This document shows positions 17,488 through 27,128 of a stretch of 32,127 nt of DNA, piece by piece. Origin of the DNA: Candidatus Moraniibacteriota bacterium (lineage in GTDB: Bacteria > Patescibacteriota > Minisyncoccia > Moranbacterales > UBA9337). The notes beneath the pieces were generated by a model that saw nothing but the letters and a program-made list of their open reading frames with translations, had not been told where the DNA came from and ran no database searches. The stretch lies in assembly GCA_029865125.1 (NCBI GenBank), contig JAOUHN010000006.1:1-32127 (forward strand), given 5' to 3'. The translations under genes were made by a program, and so were the position numbers. Position 1 is the stretch's first letter. Each line of letters starts with the position of its first letter.

Positions 17488-17754
17488 TTAATCGTTAATT
17501 GATTTTTTGACTATTAGCTGAGGATTGATGCAGTTAAAATTGCACTTAGCATTATCTATTCCTTGGTGTAGTAATTCCTTTTGACAGTCTTTTAGCTTCT
17601 CTTGGCAATCAGATTTTCTTTCTTGGAAGTAATGGGTGTTTATTTCATATCCAAAATAGTTGAGGACAAAACTTGAGACCACAACAAAACCGACTAACCA
17701 GATGATATTCTTTATCAAGCTAAACATATAAATAAGCTTATTTTTCTCTCTCAT
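17488..17754 (-). CDS. Hypothetical small single-TM protein with Cys-containing tail
   Basis: 88 aa; TM IIWLVGFVVVSSFVLNYFG then DCQEKLKDCQKELL...CNFNCINPQ. Confidence 0.5.
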   Translation of the reverse strand: MREKNKLIYMFSLIKNIIWLVGFVVVSSFVLNYFGYEINTHYFQERKSDCQEKLKDCQKELLHQGIDNAKCNFNCINPQLIVKKSIND

Positions 17755-17837
17755 TTATTCTAACTAAAAGTGACATAAAAATCAATCCATTCTTTTGCCA
17801 TTGAATATTTGTGAAATATTTGCTAAATTCTAAGTAT

Positions 17838-18872
17838 ATGGAAGCTAAAAAGAAAAAAGTCATACTTGGAATGTCAGGAGGTGTGGATTCTTCTGTTGCG
17901 GCATCTCTTCTTCAAAAGAGTGGTTTTGAAGTTGTGGGAGTTTTTTTGGAATTTTGGAAAACGGACAATTCAAATTTTGATGATGCAAAAAAAGTAGCAG
18001 ATCTTTTGGGAATTACTCTTCACAAAGTAGACGCCAAAGATGAATTCAAGAAAAAAATTGTGGATCACTTTATTTCTGAATATAAGAGTGGAAGAACCCC
18101 AAATCCATGCGTGCTTTGTAATCCAAATATGAAATTCAGGATTCTTTTAAATAAAATGTTTGAGCTAGAAGGAGATTTTGTGGCCACAGGTCATTATGCG
18201 AAAATTCAAGAAGGAAGATTGTTTCAAGCAAAAGACAAAAGAAAAGACCAGAGCTATTTTTTATATGGGCTTGAGAAAAGACAACTTGAAAAAATATTAT
18301 TTCCTTTAGGAGATCATACGAAAGATGAAATCAGGAAAATCGCTCTCGATTTGAATTTGCCAGTGGCGCAAAAGTCAGAATCTCAAGATATTTGTTTTGT
18401 TTTGGGAAAAGACTTCGGTGATTTTTTGAAAAAATATATCAAAAGTGAAGAGGGAGAAATTTTGGATACGCATGAAAAAGTTCTGGGAAAGCACACGGGG
18501 CTTCCTTTTTATACTATCGGACAAAGAAAGGGGATCAACTTGGGAGGGGATGGTCCATATTATGTGGTTGAAAAAAATATTTCAAAAAATGAATTGATTG
18601 TGACAAATGACCCAGAAGATTCAAGATTAACGAAGGACGAAATGATTGTTAGGGAGATAAACTGGATAAACGAAAATCTGAGCTTTCCTTTGAAAAAAGA
18701 GGTGAAAATTCGTTATCAAAGTGACCCGATATGTGCTACAATAGAACCAATTGAGGATAATCTCAAGAAATGTCGCGTGAAATTCGACACTCCTCAGAAA
18801 TTAGTTACCCCAGGGCAATCAGCCGTCTTTTGTGACGGACATGAAGTTTTGGGAGGAGGAATAATTGATTAA
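17838..18872 (+). CDS. mnmA: tRNA-specific 2-thiouridylase MnmA (track start 17811 probably too far upstream)
   Basis: VILGMSGGVDSSVAASLL, GRTPNPCVLCNPNMKF, FVATGHYAKI, SQDICFV, YTIGQRKGI. Confidence 0.95.
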   Translation: MEAKKKKVILGMSGGVDSSVAASLLQKSGFEVVGVFLEFWKTDNSNFDDAKKVADLLGITLHKVDAKDEFKKKIVDHFISEYKSGRTPNPCVLCNPNMKFRILLNKMFELEGDFVATGHYAKIQEGRLFQAKDKRKDQSYFLYGLEKRQLEKILFPLGDHTKDEIRKIALDLNLPVAQKSESQDICFVLGKDFGDFLKKYIKSEEGEILDTHEKVLGKHTGLPFYTIGQRKGINLGGDGPYYVVEKNISKNELIVTNDPEDSRLTKDEMIVREINWINENLSFPLKKEVKIRYQSDPICATIEPIEDNLKKCRVKFDTPQKLVTPGQSAVFCDGHEVLGGGIID

Positions 18873-18888
18873 TCTAAAACAAAAAAAT

Positions 18889-19182
18889 ATGGGAATGCAA
18901 ACAACACAAGATGACAAGGCGGACATCAGAAGAAAAATGGATAATGCCAGAAAAGAACTGTTGATGTTGGATTCGGATTTGAGAAAAACATCAAGAGAGG
19001 AGCAAGAAGATGAAAGGGAGTTGAAAAAATTGCAACTCGAAATCAACCAGGCAATGAAAAAGATGCATGATTTGAAGGATGAAATCGAAAAGGAGGAAGA
19101 GAAAATAAGACTCTTGACGCAAGATATTGAGAAAAAGAAAAAAGACCAAATGAATCTAACATCACAATTGAGAAGATCATAA
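18889..19182 (+). CDS. Hypothetical coiled-coil protein
   Basis: Highly charged heptad-like sequence; ATG at 18889 preferred over track TTG at 18865. Confidence 0.5.
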   Translation: MGMQTTQDDKADIRRKMDNARKELLMLDSDLRKTSREEQEDERELKKLQLEINQAMKKMHDLKDEIEKEEEKIRLLTQDIEKKKKDQMNLTSQLRRS

Positions 19183-19202
19183 ACAATTAATAAAATAAAA
19201 AT

Positions 19203-19427
19203 ATGTCAAATCTTAGAGAAAACGTAGAAAATTTTTTGGATAAAAGTGAGAAAGAAGGCTTGCATGACTATCAGAAACGTAATATTGATGCAATTCAAAG
19301 GAGTATCGACAGTGGCAAATTGGAGTCCGGAGATGCGTTTAAGAAAATTATTCTAGAACTTAGGAAAGAAAATATTTGGCTCAAAAGTTCTGAAGAAAGA
19401 GAACTTCAAAAGGAATTAGAATTGTAA
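19203..19427 (+). CDS. Hypothetical small protein, 74 aa
   Basis: ORF between same-strand genes; no family recognised. Confidence 0.5.
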   Translation: MSNLRENVENFLDKSEKEGLHDYQKRNIDAIQRSIDSGKLESGDAFKKIILELRKENIWLKSSEERELQKELEL

Positions 19428-19450
19428 TTAATTAAATTGAAAAATCCAAC

Positions 19451-21316
19451 ATGACTGCACAAGAAATCAGAAGAAAATATTTGGAATTTTTTGAATCAAA
19501 AGGGCACACCATTATTCCCTCTGATTCTTTGATACCTCAAAATGATCCAACCACACTCTTCACGACAGCGGGAATGCATCCGCTTGTGCCATATATTATG
19601 GGTGAGAATCATCCTGGAGGAAAGCGAGTGGCAAATGTTCAAAAGTGTATTCGAACAACGGATATTGAGGAAGTGGGAGACACTACCCATCACACTTTTT
19701 TTGAGATGCTTGGAAATTGGAGTTTTGGAGACTATTTCAAAAAAGAGGCTATTGAGTGGAGCTGGGAATTTCTGACTTCAGATCAATGGTTGGGCTTGGA
19801 CAAAAAAAGAATAGCCGTTTCTGTTTTTGCGGGAGATGAAGACGCTCCTTTTGATAAAGAGGCATTTGATGTTTGGAAAAATTTGGGAATTTCAGAAGAA
19901 CGAATAGCTAAGCTTCCAAAGAAGCAGAATTGGTGGGGTCCAGCAGGACAAACCGGTCCATGTGGTCCAGATACAGAAATATTCTATTGGGTTGGAAATC
20001 CTGACAAGGTTCCAAAAAGCTTCAATGACGATCATGACAATTGGGTGGAAATCTGGAATAATGTTTTCATGCAGTTTGAAAAAAGCAAAGAAGGAAAATA
20101 TGTTCCATTGAAACAAAAAAATGTAGATACGGGAATGGGATTCGAAAGAATTGTTGCAGTCATGTGCGGGATGAGTGACAACTATGAGACGGAGCTTTTC
20201 ATGAATTTGATTAAAAAAATTGAAAGTCTTTCAAGAAAGAGTTATGGGAATCTTGAGAATCACACAAGATCAATGAGAATTATTGCGGATCACATCAAAG
20301 CAGCCGTTTTTATTGTAGGAGATGACAAAGGAATAGCTCCTTCAAATACAGACCAAGGCTATGTGGTGAGGAGATTGATTCGAAGAGCCATTCTTCATGG
20401 AAAAAAAATGGGAATTGAAGAGCAAAATTGGACCAGTCTTTTGGCGCAGGTTGCAATAAATGACTACAAAAATATCTATGAAGAGCTTGAAAGAAATGAA
20501 AAATTTATTTTGAGTGCTATAGAAGATGAAGAGAATAAGTTTATAAAGACACTTGAGAAAGGCCTTAGGGAGCTTGATCGAATTGCTGTTGAAGTGAGTT
20601 TGGATGATAAGGAATTTGCTGAGAAAAAAATTGCTATGTTGCAAAGAGGAATTATTCTCAGAAAATTGACAGGAAAATCAATTTTTGATTTGAGAACCGT
20701 ATATGGTTTTCCGCATGAGATGGTTGAAGAGGTTGCTCAAGAAAGAGAACTTGTGATCCCTCAAAGAGAATGGGATGAGGCCAATAGATTATTTGAGGAT
20801 CATCAAAAGCTTTCAAGAACAGCTAGTGCCGGAAAATTTAAAGGAGGACTTGCTGATGCAGGAGAAGAAACAAGAAAATTGCACACAGCAGCACATTTGA
20901 TGCTCGCAGCGCTTAGAAAGGTTTTGGGTGATCATGTTTCACAAAAAGGGTCCAATATCACAGCAGAAAGACTTCGCTTTGATTTCGCGCATGGAGAAAA
21001 GCTAACTGATGAACAAAAAGAACAAGTGGAAAATTTAGTGAACAATGCGATTGAGAAAAATTTTCCAATTACTGTCACTGAGATGTCAGTAGATGAAGCA
21101 AAAGAAAAGGGTGCTGTTGGAGTTTTTGATTCAAAATATGATGAAAAAGTGAAAGTATATCACATTGGAGACGGTGACGAGACTTTTTCATATGAAATTT
21201 GTGGAGGTCCTCATGTCACAAACACTAAAGAGCTCGGAAAATTTAGAATCAAAAAAGAGCAATCTTCTGGGGCAGGAGTACGAAGAATTAAAGCAGTACT
21301 TGTTGAAGAGAGTTGA
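19451..21316 (+). CDS. alaS: Alanine--tRNA ligase, short form lacking the C-Ala domain
   Basis: EIRRKYLEFFESKGHTIIPSDSLIP, TFFEMLGNWSFGDYFKKEAI, editing motifs HTAAH and CGGPHV; ends GAGVRRIKAVLVEES. Confidence 0.95.
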   Translation: MTAQEIRRKYLEFFESKGHTIIPSDSLIPQNDPTTLFTTAGMHPLVPYIMGENHPGGKRVANVQKCIRTTDIEEVGDTTHHTFFEMLGNWSFGDYFKKEAIEWSWEFLTSDQWLGLDKKRIAVSVFAGDEDAPFDKEAFDVWKNLGISEERIAKLPKKQNWWGPAGQTGPCGPDTEIFYWVGNPDKVPKSFNDDHDNWVEIWNNVFMQFEKSKEGKYVPLKQKNVDTGMGFERIVAVMCGMSDNYETELFMNLIKKIESLSRKSYGNLENHTRSMRIIADHIKAAVFIVGDDKGIAPSNTDQGYVVRRLIRRAILHGKKMGIEEQNWTSLLAQVAINDYKNIYEELERNEKFILSAIEDEENKFIKTLEKGLRELDRIAVEVSLDDKEFAEKKIAMLQRGIILRKLTGKSIFDLRTVYGFPHEMVEEVAQERELVIPQREWDEANRLFEDHQKLSRTASAGKFKGGLADAGEETRKLHTAAHLMLAALRKVLGDHVSQKGSNITAERLRFDFAHGEKLTDEQKEQVENLVNNAIEKNFPITVTEMSVDEAKEKGAVGVFDSKYDEKVKVYHIGDGDETFSYEICGGPHVTNTKELGKFRIKKEQSSGAGVRRIKAVLVEES

Positions 21317-21341
21317 GATTTGAGAAATGAGATTTGAGAAA
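21314..21341 (+). repeat. Four 7-bp units (class 2): TGAGATT TGAGAAA TGAGATT TGAGAAA
   Basis: Exact 7-bp register; first unit overlaps the alaS stop codon. Confidence 0.7.
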
Positions 21342-21345
21342 AAAG

Positions 21346-21377
21346 CAAAAAACACTTTCGTTTGAAGGTGTTTTTTG
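21346..21377 (+). terminator. Intrinsic terminator after alaS
   Basis: CAAAAAACACTT-tcgtttg-AAGGTGTTTTTTG. Confidence 0.85.
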
Positions 21378-21495
21378 TTGAAACAATCTTATTATAGAAA
21401 TTTATGTTATCTCTTAGAGGTGCATCTTTTGCTAGCAAGGCTTTATGTGTGGGAGTTTCCATGGTTTTTTGTGTTCAGAGCAAAGCCCTTCTTTT

Positions 21496-21524
21496 TTGAC
21501 AATAGAGCTGTCACAGAGTATTAT
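21496..21524 (+). promoter_or_regulatory. Sigma70-type promoter of the mre operon; TGACA-N7-TGTCA inverted repeat in spacer
   Basis: TTGACA-N17-TATTAT. Confidence 0.7.
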
Positions 21525-21574
21525 TAATAAAGAATAGTTGTTTGTCCGTTGGAATGTTTTGAAAAAAAAGAAAT

Positions 21575-22663
21575 ATGATGAAAAAAATAAAAAATTTATA
21601 CAGAAATATAACAGGAAAAATATTTGGACATCTTTCAAAAGATATTGGAATTGATCTTGGAACAGCAAATACATTAGTATATGTCAAAGGAAAGGGGATC
21701 ATGATCAATGAACCCTCTGTTGTTGCAATTAACAGAAGAACCAATCAGGTTTTGGCAATTGGAAAAGAAGCGAAGAAAATGGTTGGAAAAACCCCGGGAC
21801 ACATCGTGGCAATTCGTCCTTTGGTTGATGGAGTGGTTAGCGACTTTGATGTGACGGAACAAATGTTGAAATATTTTATTGATAAGGTTCACAAAGAATC
21901 TTTTTCTTTGATCCCTAGGCCAAGAGTTTTGGTTGGAATTCCTTCAGGTGTGACTGAGGTTGAAAAAAGAGCTGTGATTGAAGCAACGATGAATGCTGGA
22001 GCCAGAGAAGCGTATGTTATTGATGAACCAATGGCAGCTGCTATTGGCGCGAGACTTCCTGTTACTGATGCTTCTGGAAATATGATTGTTGATATCGGAG
22101 GTGGAACTTCAGAAATTGCCGTGATTTCTCTTGGAGGAGTTGTGGCTGCAAAAAGTCTTCGAATCGCTGGAGATGAAATGAATGAGGATATTATTCGATA
22201 TTGTCGTGATGAATTCAATTTACTTGTAGGAGAAAAAACAGCCGAGGAAGTCAAAATTGCTATTGGGAGCGCACACCCCCAAGAAAAGCCATTGAAAATG
22301 TCCGTTCGAGGAAGAGACTTGGTTAGTGGTCTTCCGAGAGAGGTTAAAATTAATGATGAGGATGTTCGCGAAGCACTTTCAAGATCAATAAGAATTATAA
22401 TAAACAACATTAAGACAATTATTGAAGAAACTCCACCTGAACTTATTTCTGATATTATGCAAAGAGGAATTATTCTTGCAGGAGGAGGAAGTCTTGTCAG
22501 GGGATTGGACAAAGCGATTGCAAATCAAACTGATATGCCAGTGAGAATGATGGAAGATCCTTTAACTGCAGTGGTTCGAGGAACTGGTTTGGTTCTTAAT
22601 GATCTTGAAAATTTGAAAGAAGTTCTTATTGATAGCCAATACAATGAAAAGCCTTTCCGATAA
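21575..22663 (+). CDS. mreB: Rod-shape-determining protein MreB
   Basis: DIGIDLGTANTLVYVKGKGI, GIPSGVTEVEKRAV, IVDIGGGTSEIAVISLGG. Confidence 0.97.
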   Translation: MMKKIKNLYRNITGKIFGHLSKDIGIDLGTANTLVYVKGKGIMINEPSVVAINRRTNQVLAIGKEAKKMVGKTPGHIVAIRPLVDGVVSDFDVTEQMLKYFIDKVHKESFSLIPRPRVLVGIPSGVTEVEKRAVIEATMNAGAREAYVIDEPMAAAIGARLPVTDASGNMIVDIGGGTSEIAVISLGGVVAAKSLRIAGDEMNEDIIRYCRDEFNLLVGEKTAEEVKIAIGSAHPQEKPLKMSVRGRDLVSGLPREVKINDEDVREALSRSIRIIINNIKTIIEETPPELISDIMQRGIILAGGGSLVRGLDKAIANQTDMPVRMMEDPLTAVVRGTGLVLNDLENLKEVLIDSQYNEKPFR

Positions 22664-22678
22664 GATTGATTTTTGAAT

Positions 22679-23485
22679 ATGCATAGTAATCTTTTTTCAA
22701 AAAAAATAATAAAATTTATCTTTATAATAGCAATTTTAGGGTTGCTTGTTTTTTTGAATCCCCGTAATTTTTTTGACAAAGTGCGTGAGCCAGTTTTCAA
22801 GATTAGTTATTTTTTTGAGAAAACATTTCAGGTTTCTGCAGATAAAGTTCATTCAATAGTGTCTACTATATTTTCAATAGGTTCTTTGAAAAGCGATAAC
22901 GAGGAATTGTCTATGCAAAATTCTGAATTGACTGCTCAAAACGTTCAATTGAAAATATTAAGTGAAGAAAATGAATCCTTAAGAAGGCAGTTGGAGCTGT
23001 TGCCAAAAAGTGAGTTTAAGTTGGAAAATGCCGAAGTGATTAGTAGGGGAGTTCAAGGGCTAAATGATTGGGTGGTGATCAACAAAGGCGCAAATTATGG
23101 AATTAAAGAAGGCATGACAGTCGTGGTGTTAAATAAAGTAATGGTGGGGAAGGTTTTTGAAGTGTTGCCCAATAGCTCCAGAGTAAAATTGCTTACAAAC
23201 ACAAGCAGTGCTGTCAGTGCTTTGACCATAGAAACAAACGCGAAAGGTATTGTCAAAGGAGAATATGGAATTGGATTGATATTGGATATGGTTTTAGAAA
23301 CGAGTAGCTTGAAAGTTGGAGATAAGGTAGTAACTTCTAGTATGAGCGATGCTCCCGAAGGTTTTCTGATAGGGAAAATTAACGAAATTAGATCTTCAAG
23401 TGACTATCTCTTTCAGCAAGCTGTAATAACCTCCCCAGTTGATTTGTCTAGGATTAAATTTGTTTCTGTTGTGTTGGGAAATTAA
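22679..23485 (+). CDS. mreC: Rod-shape-determining protein MreC (ATG at 22679 preferred over TTG at 22673)
   Basis: N-terminal TM, coiled coil, GLNDWVVINKGANYGIKEGM; downstream of mreB. Confidence 0.9.
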   Translation: MHSNLFSKKIIKFIFIIAILGLLVFLNPRNFFDKVREPVFKISYFFEKTFQVSADKVHSIVSTIFSIGSLKSDNEELSMQNSELTAQNVQLKILSEENESLRRQLELLPKSEFKLENAEVISRGVQGLNDWVVINKGANYGIKEGMTVVVLNKVMVGKVFEVLPNSSRVKLLTNTSSAVSALTIETNAKGIVKGEYGIGLILDMVLETSSLKVGDKVVTSSMSDAPEGFLIGKINEIRSSSDYLFQQAVITSPVDLSRIKFVSVVLGN

Positions 23486-23496
23486 CTTTTACGTAA

Positions 23497-24042
23497 ATGA
23501 TTTTGAATATCCTTAGGATTAGCATTATTGCCCTTGTTACGATATTTCAGTATTCTTTTGTGAATTTTGTTTTTCCTGATTTTGCGACCCCCAATGTAGT
23601 ATTTATGTTTATTGTGGCTTATATTATCATTTTAGGAATCAAAGGAAGTTGGACATGGATAATAATTTTCGGTATATTTTCAGATTTATTCACGTTTTCG
23701 TTTTTAGGAAAAAACATTTTAATTTTTATTTTAGGAGCTTATTTAGTAAACTTGGTCTTGCATTTTTTAGTCATCGAGCGACAGGGTGGTTTGAAAATAT
23801 TTGCTTTTTTTGTTTTGGCCATTGGAATTACCACGTTGTATACGCTAATGGAAATAGTTTGGCCAGAAAATAGAATAGTTTTGATTAATTTGATTCAACT
23901 GAAAAATAACTTTTTGTTTTTTTTGAAATCGATTATTTTTCAGTGTGCCATAAATACCGTGGTTTTATATTTGTCTTATGGAATTGTGAAGAAATTTGAA
24001 AAAGAAGCGACGTTTTACCGTAAGAAAAATATTGAATATTAA
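23497..24042 (+). CDS. mreD: Rod-shape-determining protein MreD
   Basis: Multi-TM 181-aa protein between mreC and PBP2. Confidence 0.8.
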   Translation: MILNILRISIIALVTIFQYSFVNFVFPDFATPNVVFMFIVAYIIILGIKGSWTWIIIFGIFSDLFTFSFLGKNILIFILGAYLVNLVLHFLVIERQGGLKIFAFFVLAIGITTLYTLMEIVWPENRIVLINLIQLKNNFLFFLKSIIFQCAINTVVLYLSYGIVKKFEKEATFYRKKNIEY

Positions 24043-24047
24043 AGAGT

Positions 24048-25961
24048 ATGTTTTCAAGAGAGAAAAAATATTTCATAAAAAATGACGACAGTTGCTTGGA
24101 ATTAGAGGATATGAGTTTTGAAAGTGATGAAGAATATCTGGGCAGAGTTGAATATCCATTCAACAAAAAGCTATTGGATGTTTTTTGGTATTCTTGTCTG
24201 TTAATGCTTGTGATTATGATCAGTCGAGTTTTCTATCTGAGTGTTATTAAAGGAGGGTATTATCGAGATCTTTCGCAGAGCAACAAGACAAGAAATATTC
24301 TCATTAGAGCGCCACGCGGAAAAATTTATGACAGATTTGGCAATGCGTTAGTATATAATATTCCTAGCTTAGATTTGGCGATTAATCCAAATAATTTTAG
24401 TGATGATGCCAATGAAATAGCAAAAATTTCGGAATTGATAGCGAATATTTTACAAGAAGATAAAAATGAAGTTGAGAAAAAGCTACTTTTAATAAAGGAA
24501 AAAGCAAAAAAATCAGTGCTTTTGTTTGAAAATATCACTCAAGATCAAGCGATTTTAGTGGCTGAAAAATTGAATAATTTCCCCAGTGTGTTTATTGAAA
24601 AGACAGCAATTCGAAGTTATGTGGATAGCATAATTTTTTCACACATTTTGGGATATGAAGGAAAAATTAAGCCAGAAGAGCTTGCAAGCAATCCGGGATA
24701 TCTCATGACAGATTCTATCGGAAAACAAGGAATTGAAAAGTCATATGAAAAATATTTGCGTGGTCAATATGGAGCAAGAAAAATCGAAGTAGATTCTATG
24801 GGAAGATTCAAAAAAGAATTGGAAATCATTTCTCCAATTCCTGGTAATGAATTAATGTTAAATATTAATTCTGAGCTTCAGAAAAGAATATTTGACAGCT
24901 TAACATCAATTTTGGAAAAAGAAGATTTGAAAGTAGCAAGCGCAGTTGCTATGGATCCTCGAAATGGAGAGGTTTTAGCACTGGTAAGTATTCCGAGTTT
25001 TGATAATAATTTGTTTTCCGGGGGGATATCAGTGGAGAATTATGAAAGAATCATAAATGATCCATTAAAACCAATGTTTAACCGTGTAGTTCTAGGAGAA
25101 TATCCTCCAGGGTCAACAATTAAGCCACTAATTGCTGCTGCTGCACTAAAAGAAGGAGTCATCACTAACCGCACTCAAATTGAAAGTAAGGGAGGAATTG
25201 CAGTAGGTGAGTACTATTTTGGTGATTGGAAAATTCATGGTATCACAGATGTCAGAAGGGCTATTGCTGTTTCAAGCGATGTTTTTTTCTATTCTATCGG
25301 GGGAGGATATGGAGGAATTGAAGGATTAGGAATGTCTCGAATGAAAAAATATGAGGAAATGTTCGGACTTGGTGAAAAAACAGGAATTGATATTTCAAAT
25401 GAAGAAACAGGATTTATTCCAGATGAACAGTGGAAGCTGGAAGAAACAGGTGAAAAATGGTATAAAGGTAACAGTTATCACGCTGCAATTGGACAGGGAT
25501 ATATTACAACAACTCCAATTCAGTTAGCCAACTATATTTGCGCAATTGCTAATGATGGAACGCTATATCAACCAAGAATTGTTTCGCAAGTGAGATCATT
25601 TGATGGAAAAACCTTGAATAATAAGCCAATAATAAAAAGAGAAAACATAATTGACAAAAGCATACTAAAAGTAGTACAAGAAGGGATGAGAATGACTGTA
25701 ACAGAGGGAACAGCTCAGTTGCTAAATGAGTTGAAAGTGAAGGTCGCAGGAAAAACCGGGACAGCGCAATATGGAAATGAGAGTAAGACGTTTGGGTGGT
25801 TTGTTTCCTATGCCCCATATGATAACCCGGAGATAGTCTTAGTGGTTTTGATAGAGGGACAAGATAGTGAGAATAGCTATAATGCTGTTCCTGTAACAAA
25901 AGAAGTATATCAATGGTATTTCAATGAAGAGCCCAAAGAAGAAAATGTAGAAACAGAATAA
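24048..25961 (+). CDS. mrdA: Penicillin-binding protein 2
   Basis: APRGKIYDRFGNALV, YPPGSTIKPL (SxxK), SSD, VAGKTGTAQ (KTG). Confidence 0.94.
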   Translation: MFSREKKYFIKNDDSCLELEDMSFESDEEYLGRVEYPFNKKLLDVFWYSCLLMLVIMISRVFYLSVIKGGYYRDLSQSNKTRNILIRAPRGKIYDRFGNALVYNIPSLDLAINPNNFSDDANEIAKISELIANILQEDKNEVEKKLLLIKEKAKKSVLLFENITQDQAILVAEKLNNFPSVFIEKTAIRSYVDSIIFSHILGYEGKIKPEELASNPGYLMTDSIGKQGIEKSYEKYLRGQYGARKIEVDSMGRFKKELEIISPIPGNELMLNINSELQKRIFDSLTSILEKEDLKVASAVAMDPRNGEVLALVSIPSFDNNLFSGGISVENYERIINDPLKPMFNRVVLGEYPPGSTIKPLIAAAALKEGVITNRTQIESKGGIAVGEYYFGDWKIHGITDVRRAIAVSSDVFFYSIGGGYGGIEGLGMSRMKKYEEMFGLGEKTGIDISNEETGFIPDEQWKLEETGEKWYKGNSYHAAIGQGYITTTPIQLANYICAIANDGTLYQPRIVSQVRSFDGKTLNNKPIIKRENIIDKSILKVVQEGMRMTVTEGTAQLLNELKVKVAGKTGTAQYGNESKTFGWFVSYAPYDNPEIVLVVLIEGQDSENSYNAVPVTKEVYQWYFNEEPKEENVETE

Positions 25962-25982
25962 TCATTATCACTATAGAAGTTT

Positions 25983-27053
25983 ATGGATATTAAAAAAGAA
26001 TTAAAAGATTTCAAGAAAAAAATTGATCCAGAAATAGAAAAGTTTTTAGAGGCAGAAATAAAAGAGTTAGTAAAAAAAGATAAATTTGTTACAGGAATAC
26101 TAGAACATGCAAAAAAAATTACAATGTCAGGGGGCAAAAGATTGAGGCCCGCATTGATGTGTCAAGGATTTATTGCTGCAGGAGGAAACAAAAATGACGA
26201 ACGAATTTTGAAAGCAGCAGTGAGTGTGGAACTCCTTCATTTCTTTTTGCTTATTCATGATGATATTATTGATAGAGATGAAAAAAGACATGGTGTAGTT
26301 ACGACACATGAAAAATATTTTCAAATAGGAAAAATGTTGCAAAAAAATAAAAATTCACGTCATTTCGGAAACTCTATTGCCATTATAGCGGGAGACATGT
26401 TGCATGCGTTGGGGAATATTTCATTGTATAAATCCGGATTTGATGCCGATGTAATTTTAAAATCTCTGGAAAATTTGCAAAATGTGGTTGCAATGACTAT
26501 TGTAGGAGAGTCACAAGATGTGGTAATTGAGTTTAAAGGAAAAGCCACGGAAAAAGAGGTTTTAGATGTGTATGTAAATAAAACCGCAAAATATACTGTG
26601 GAAGGCCCGCTTCAAACCGGAGCAATTCTTGCAGGAGCTGATGAGAAAATTTTGAATGATTTGAGTAAAATTTCAATTCCTCTTGGGGTAGCTTTTCAAA
26701 TCCAGGATGACATTTTGGGAATTTTTGGAAAAGAGGAAAAGATCGGAAAACCTGTTGGATCAGACATTGAAGAAGGAAAGCAAACAATTTTGGTTGTGAA
26801 AGCCTTGGAAAATGCGAGTAGCAAACAAAAAAAATCGATTAATAATATTTTAGGGAAAAAGGGGCTGAGTGAGGATGAAATTTTGGAGTTCAAAAATGCA
26901 ATTCTCGAAACCGGCTCTTTGAAATACGCTAAAGATCTAGCATTGAGATATATTGAAGAAGGCAAAAAAGAAATTGAAAAATCTAATATTAATTCAGAAA
27001 CGAAAGAATTTCTCATAGGAATTGCAGATTATATGGCGAGCAGGGAAATTTAG
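25983..27053 (+). CDS. Polyprenyl synthetase family protein
   Basis: GGKRLRPAL, LIHDDIIDRDEKRHG first Asp-rich motif, FQIQDDILGIFG second motif, GSDIEEGKQT. Confidence 0.92.
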   Translation: MDIKKELKDFKKKIDPEIEKFLEAEIKELVKKDKFVTGILEHAKKITMSGGKRLRPALMCQGFIAAGGNKNDERILKAAVSVELLHFFLLIHDDIIDRDEKRHGVVTTHEKYFQIGKMLQKNKNSRHFGNSIAIIAGDMLHALGNISLYKSGFDADVILKSLENLQNVVAMTIVGESQDVVIEFKGKATEKEVLDVYVNKTAKYTVEGPLQTGAILAGADEKILNDLSKISIPLGVAFQIQDDILGIFGKEEKIGKPVGSDIEEGKQTILVVKALENASSKQKKSINNILGKKGLSEDEILEFKNAILETGSLKYAKDLALRYIEEGKKEIEKSNINSETKEFLIGIADYMASREI

Positions 27054-27086
27054 ATTAGATTTGAGATGTGAGAGATGAGAATTTAG
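27052..27086 (+). repeat. Five 7-bp units (class 2): agattag atttgag atgtgag agatgag aatttag
   Basis: 7-bp register directly at the stop codon of the polyprenyl synthase. Confidence 0.55.
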
Positions 27087-27128
27087 GATGGAAAAAATAT
27101 TTGGAAATAATTTGTAATTCATATATTT

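Noticed and set aside
21889-22512. 207-aa minus-strand ORF
   Set aside because: Fully antisense to mreB with low-complexity Ser/Ile-rich product; shadow ORF of a strongly coding + strand gene
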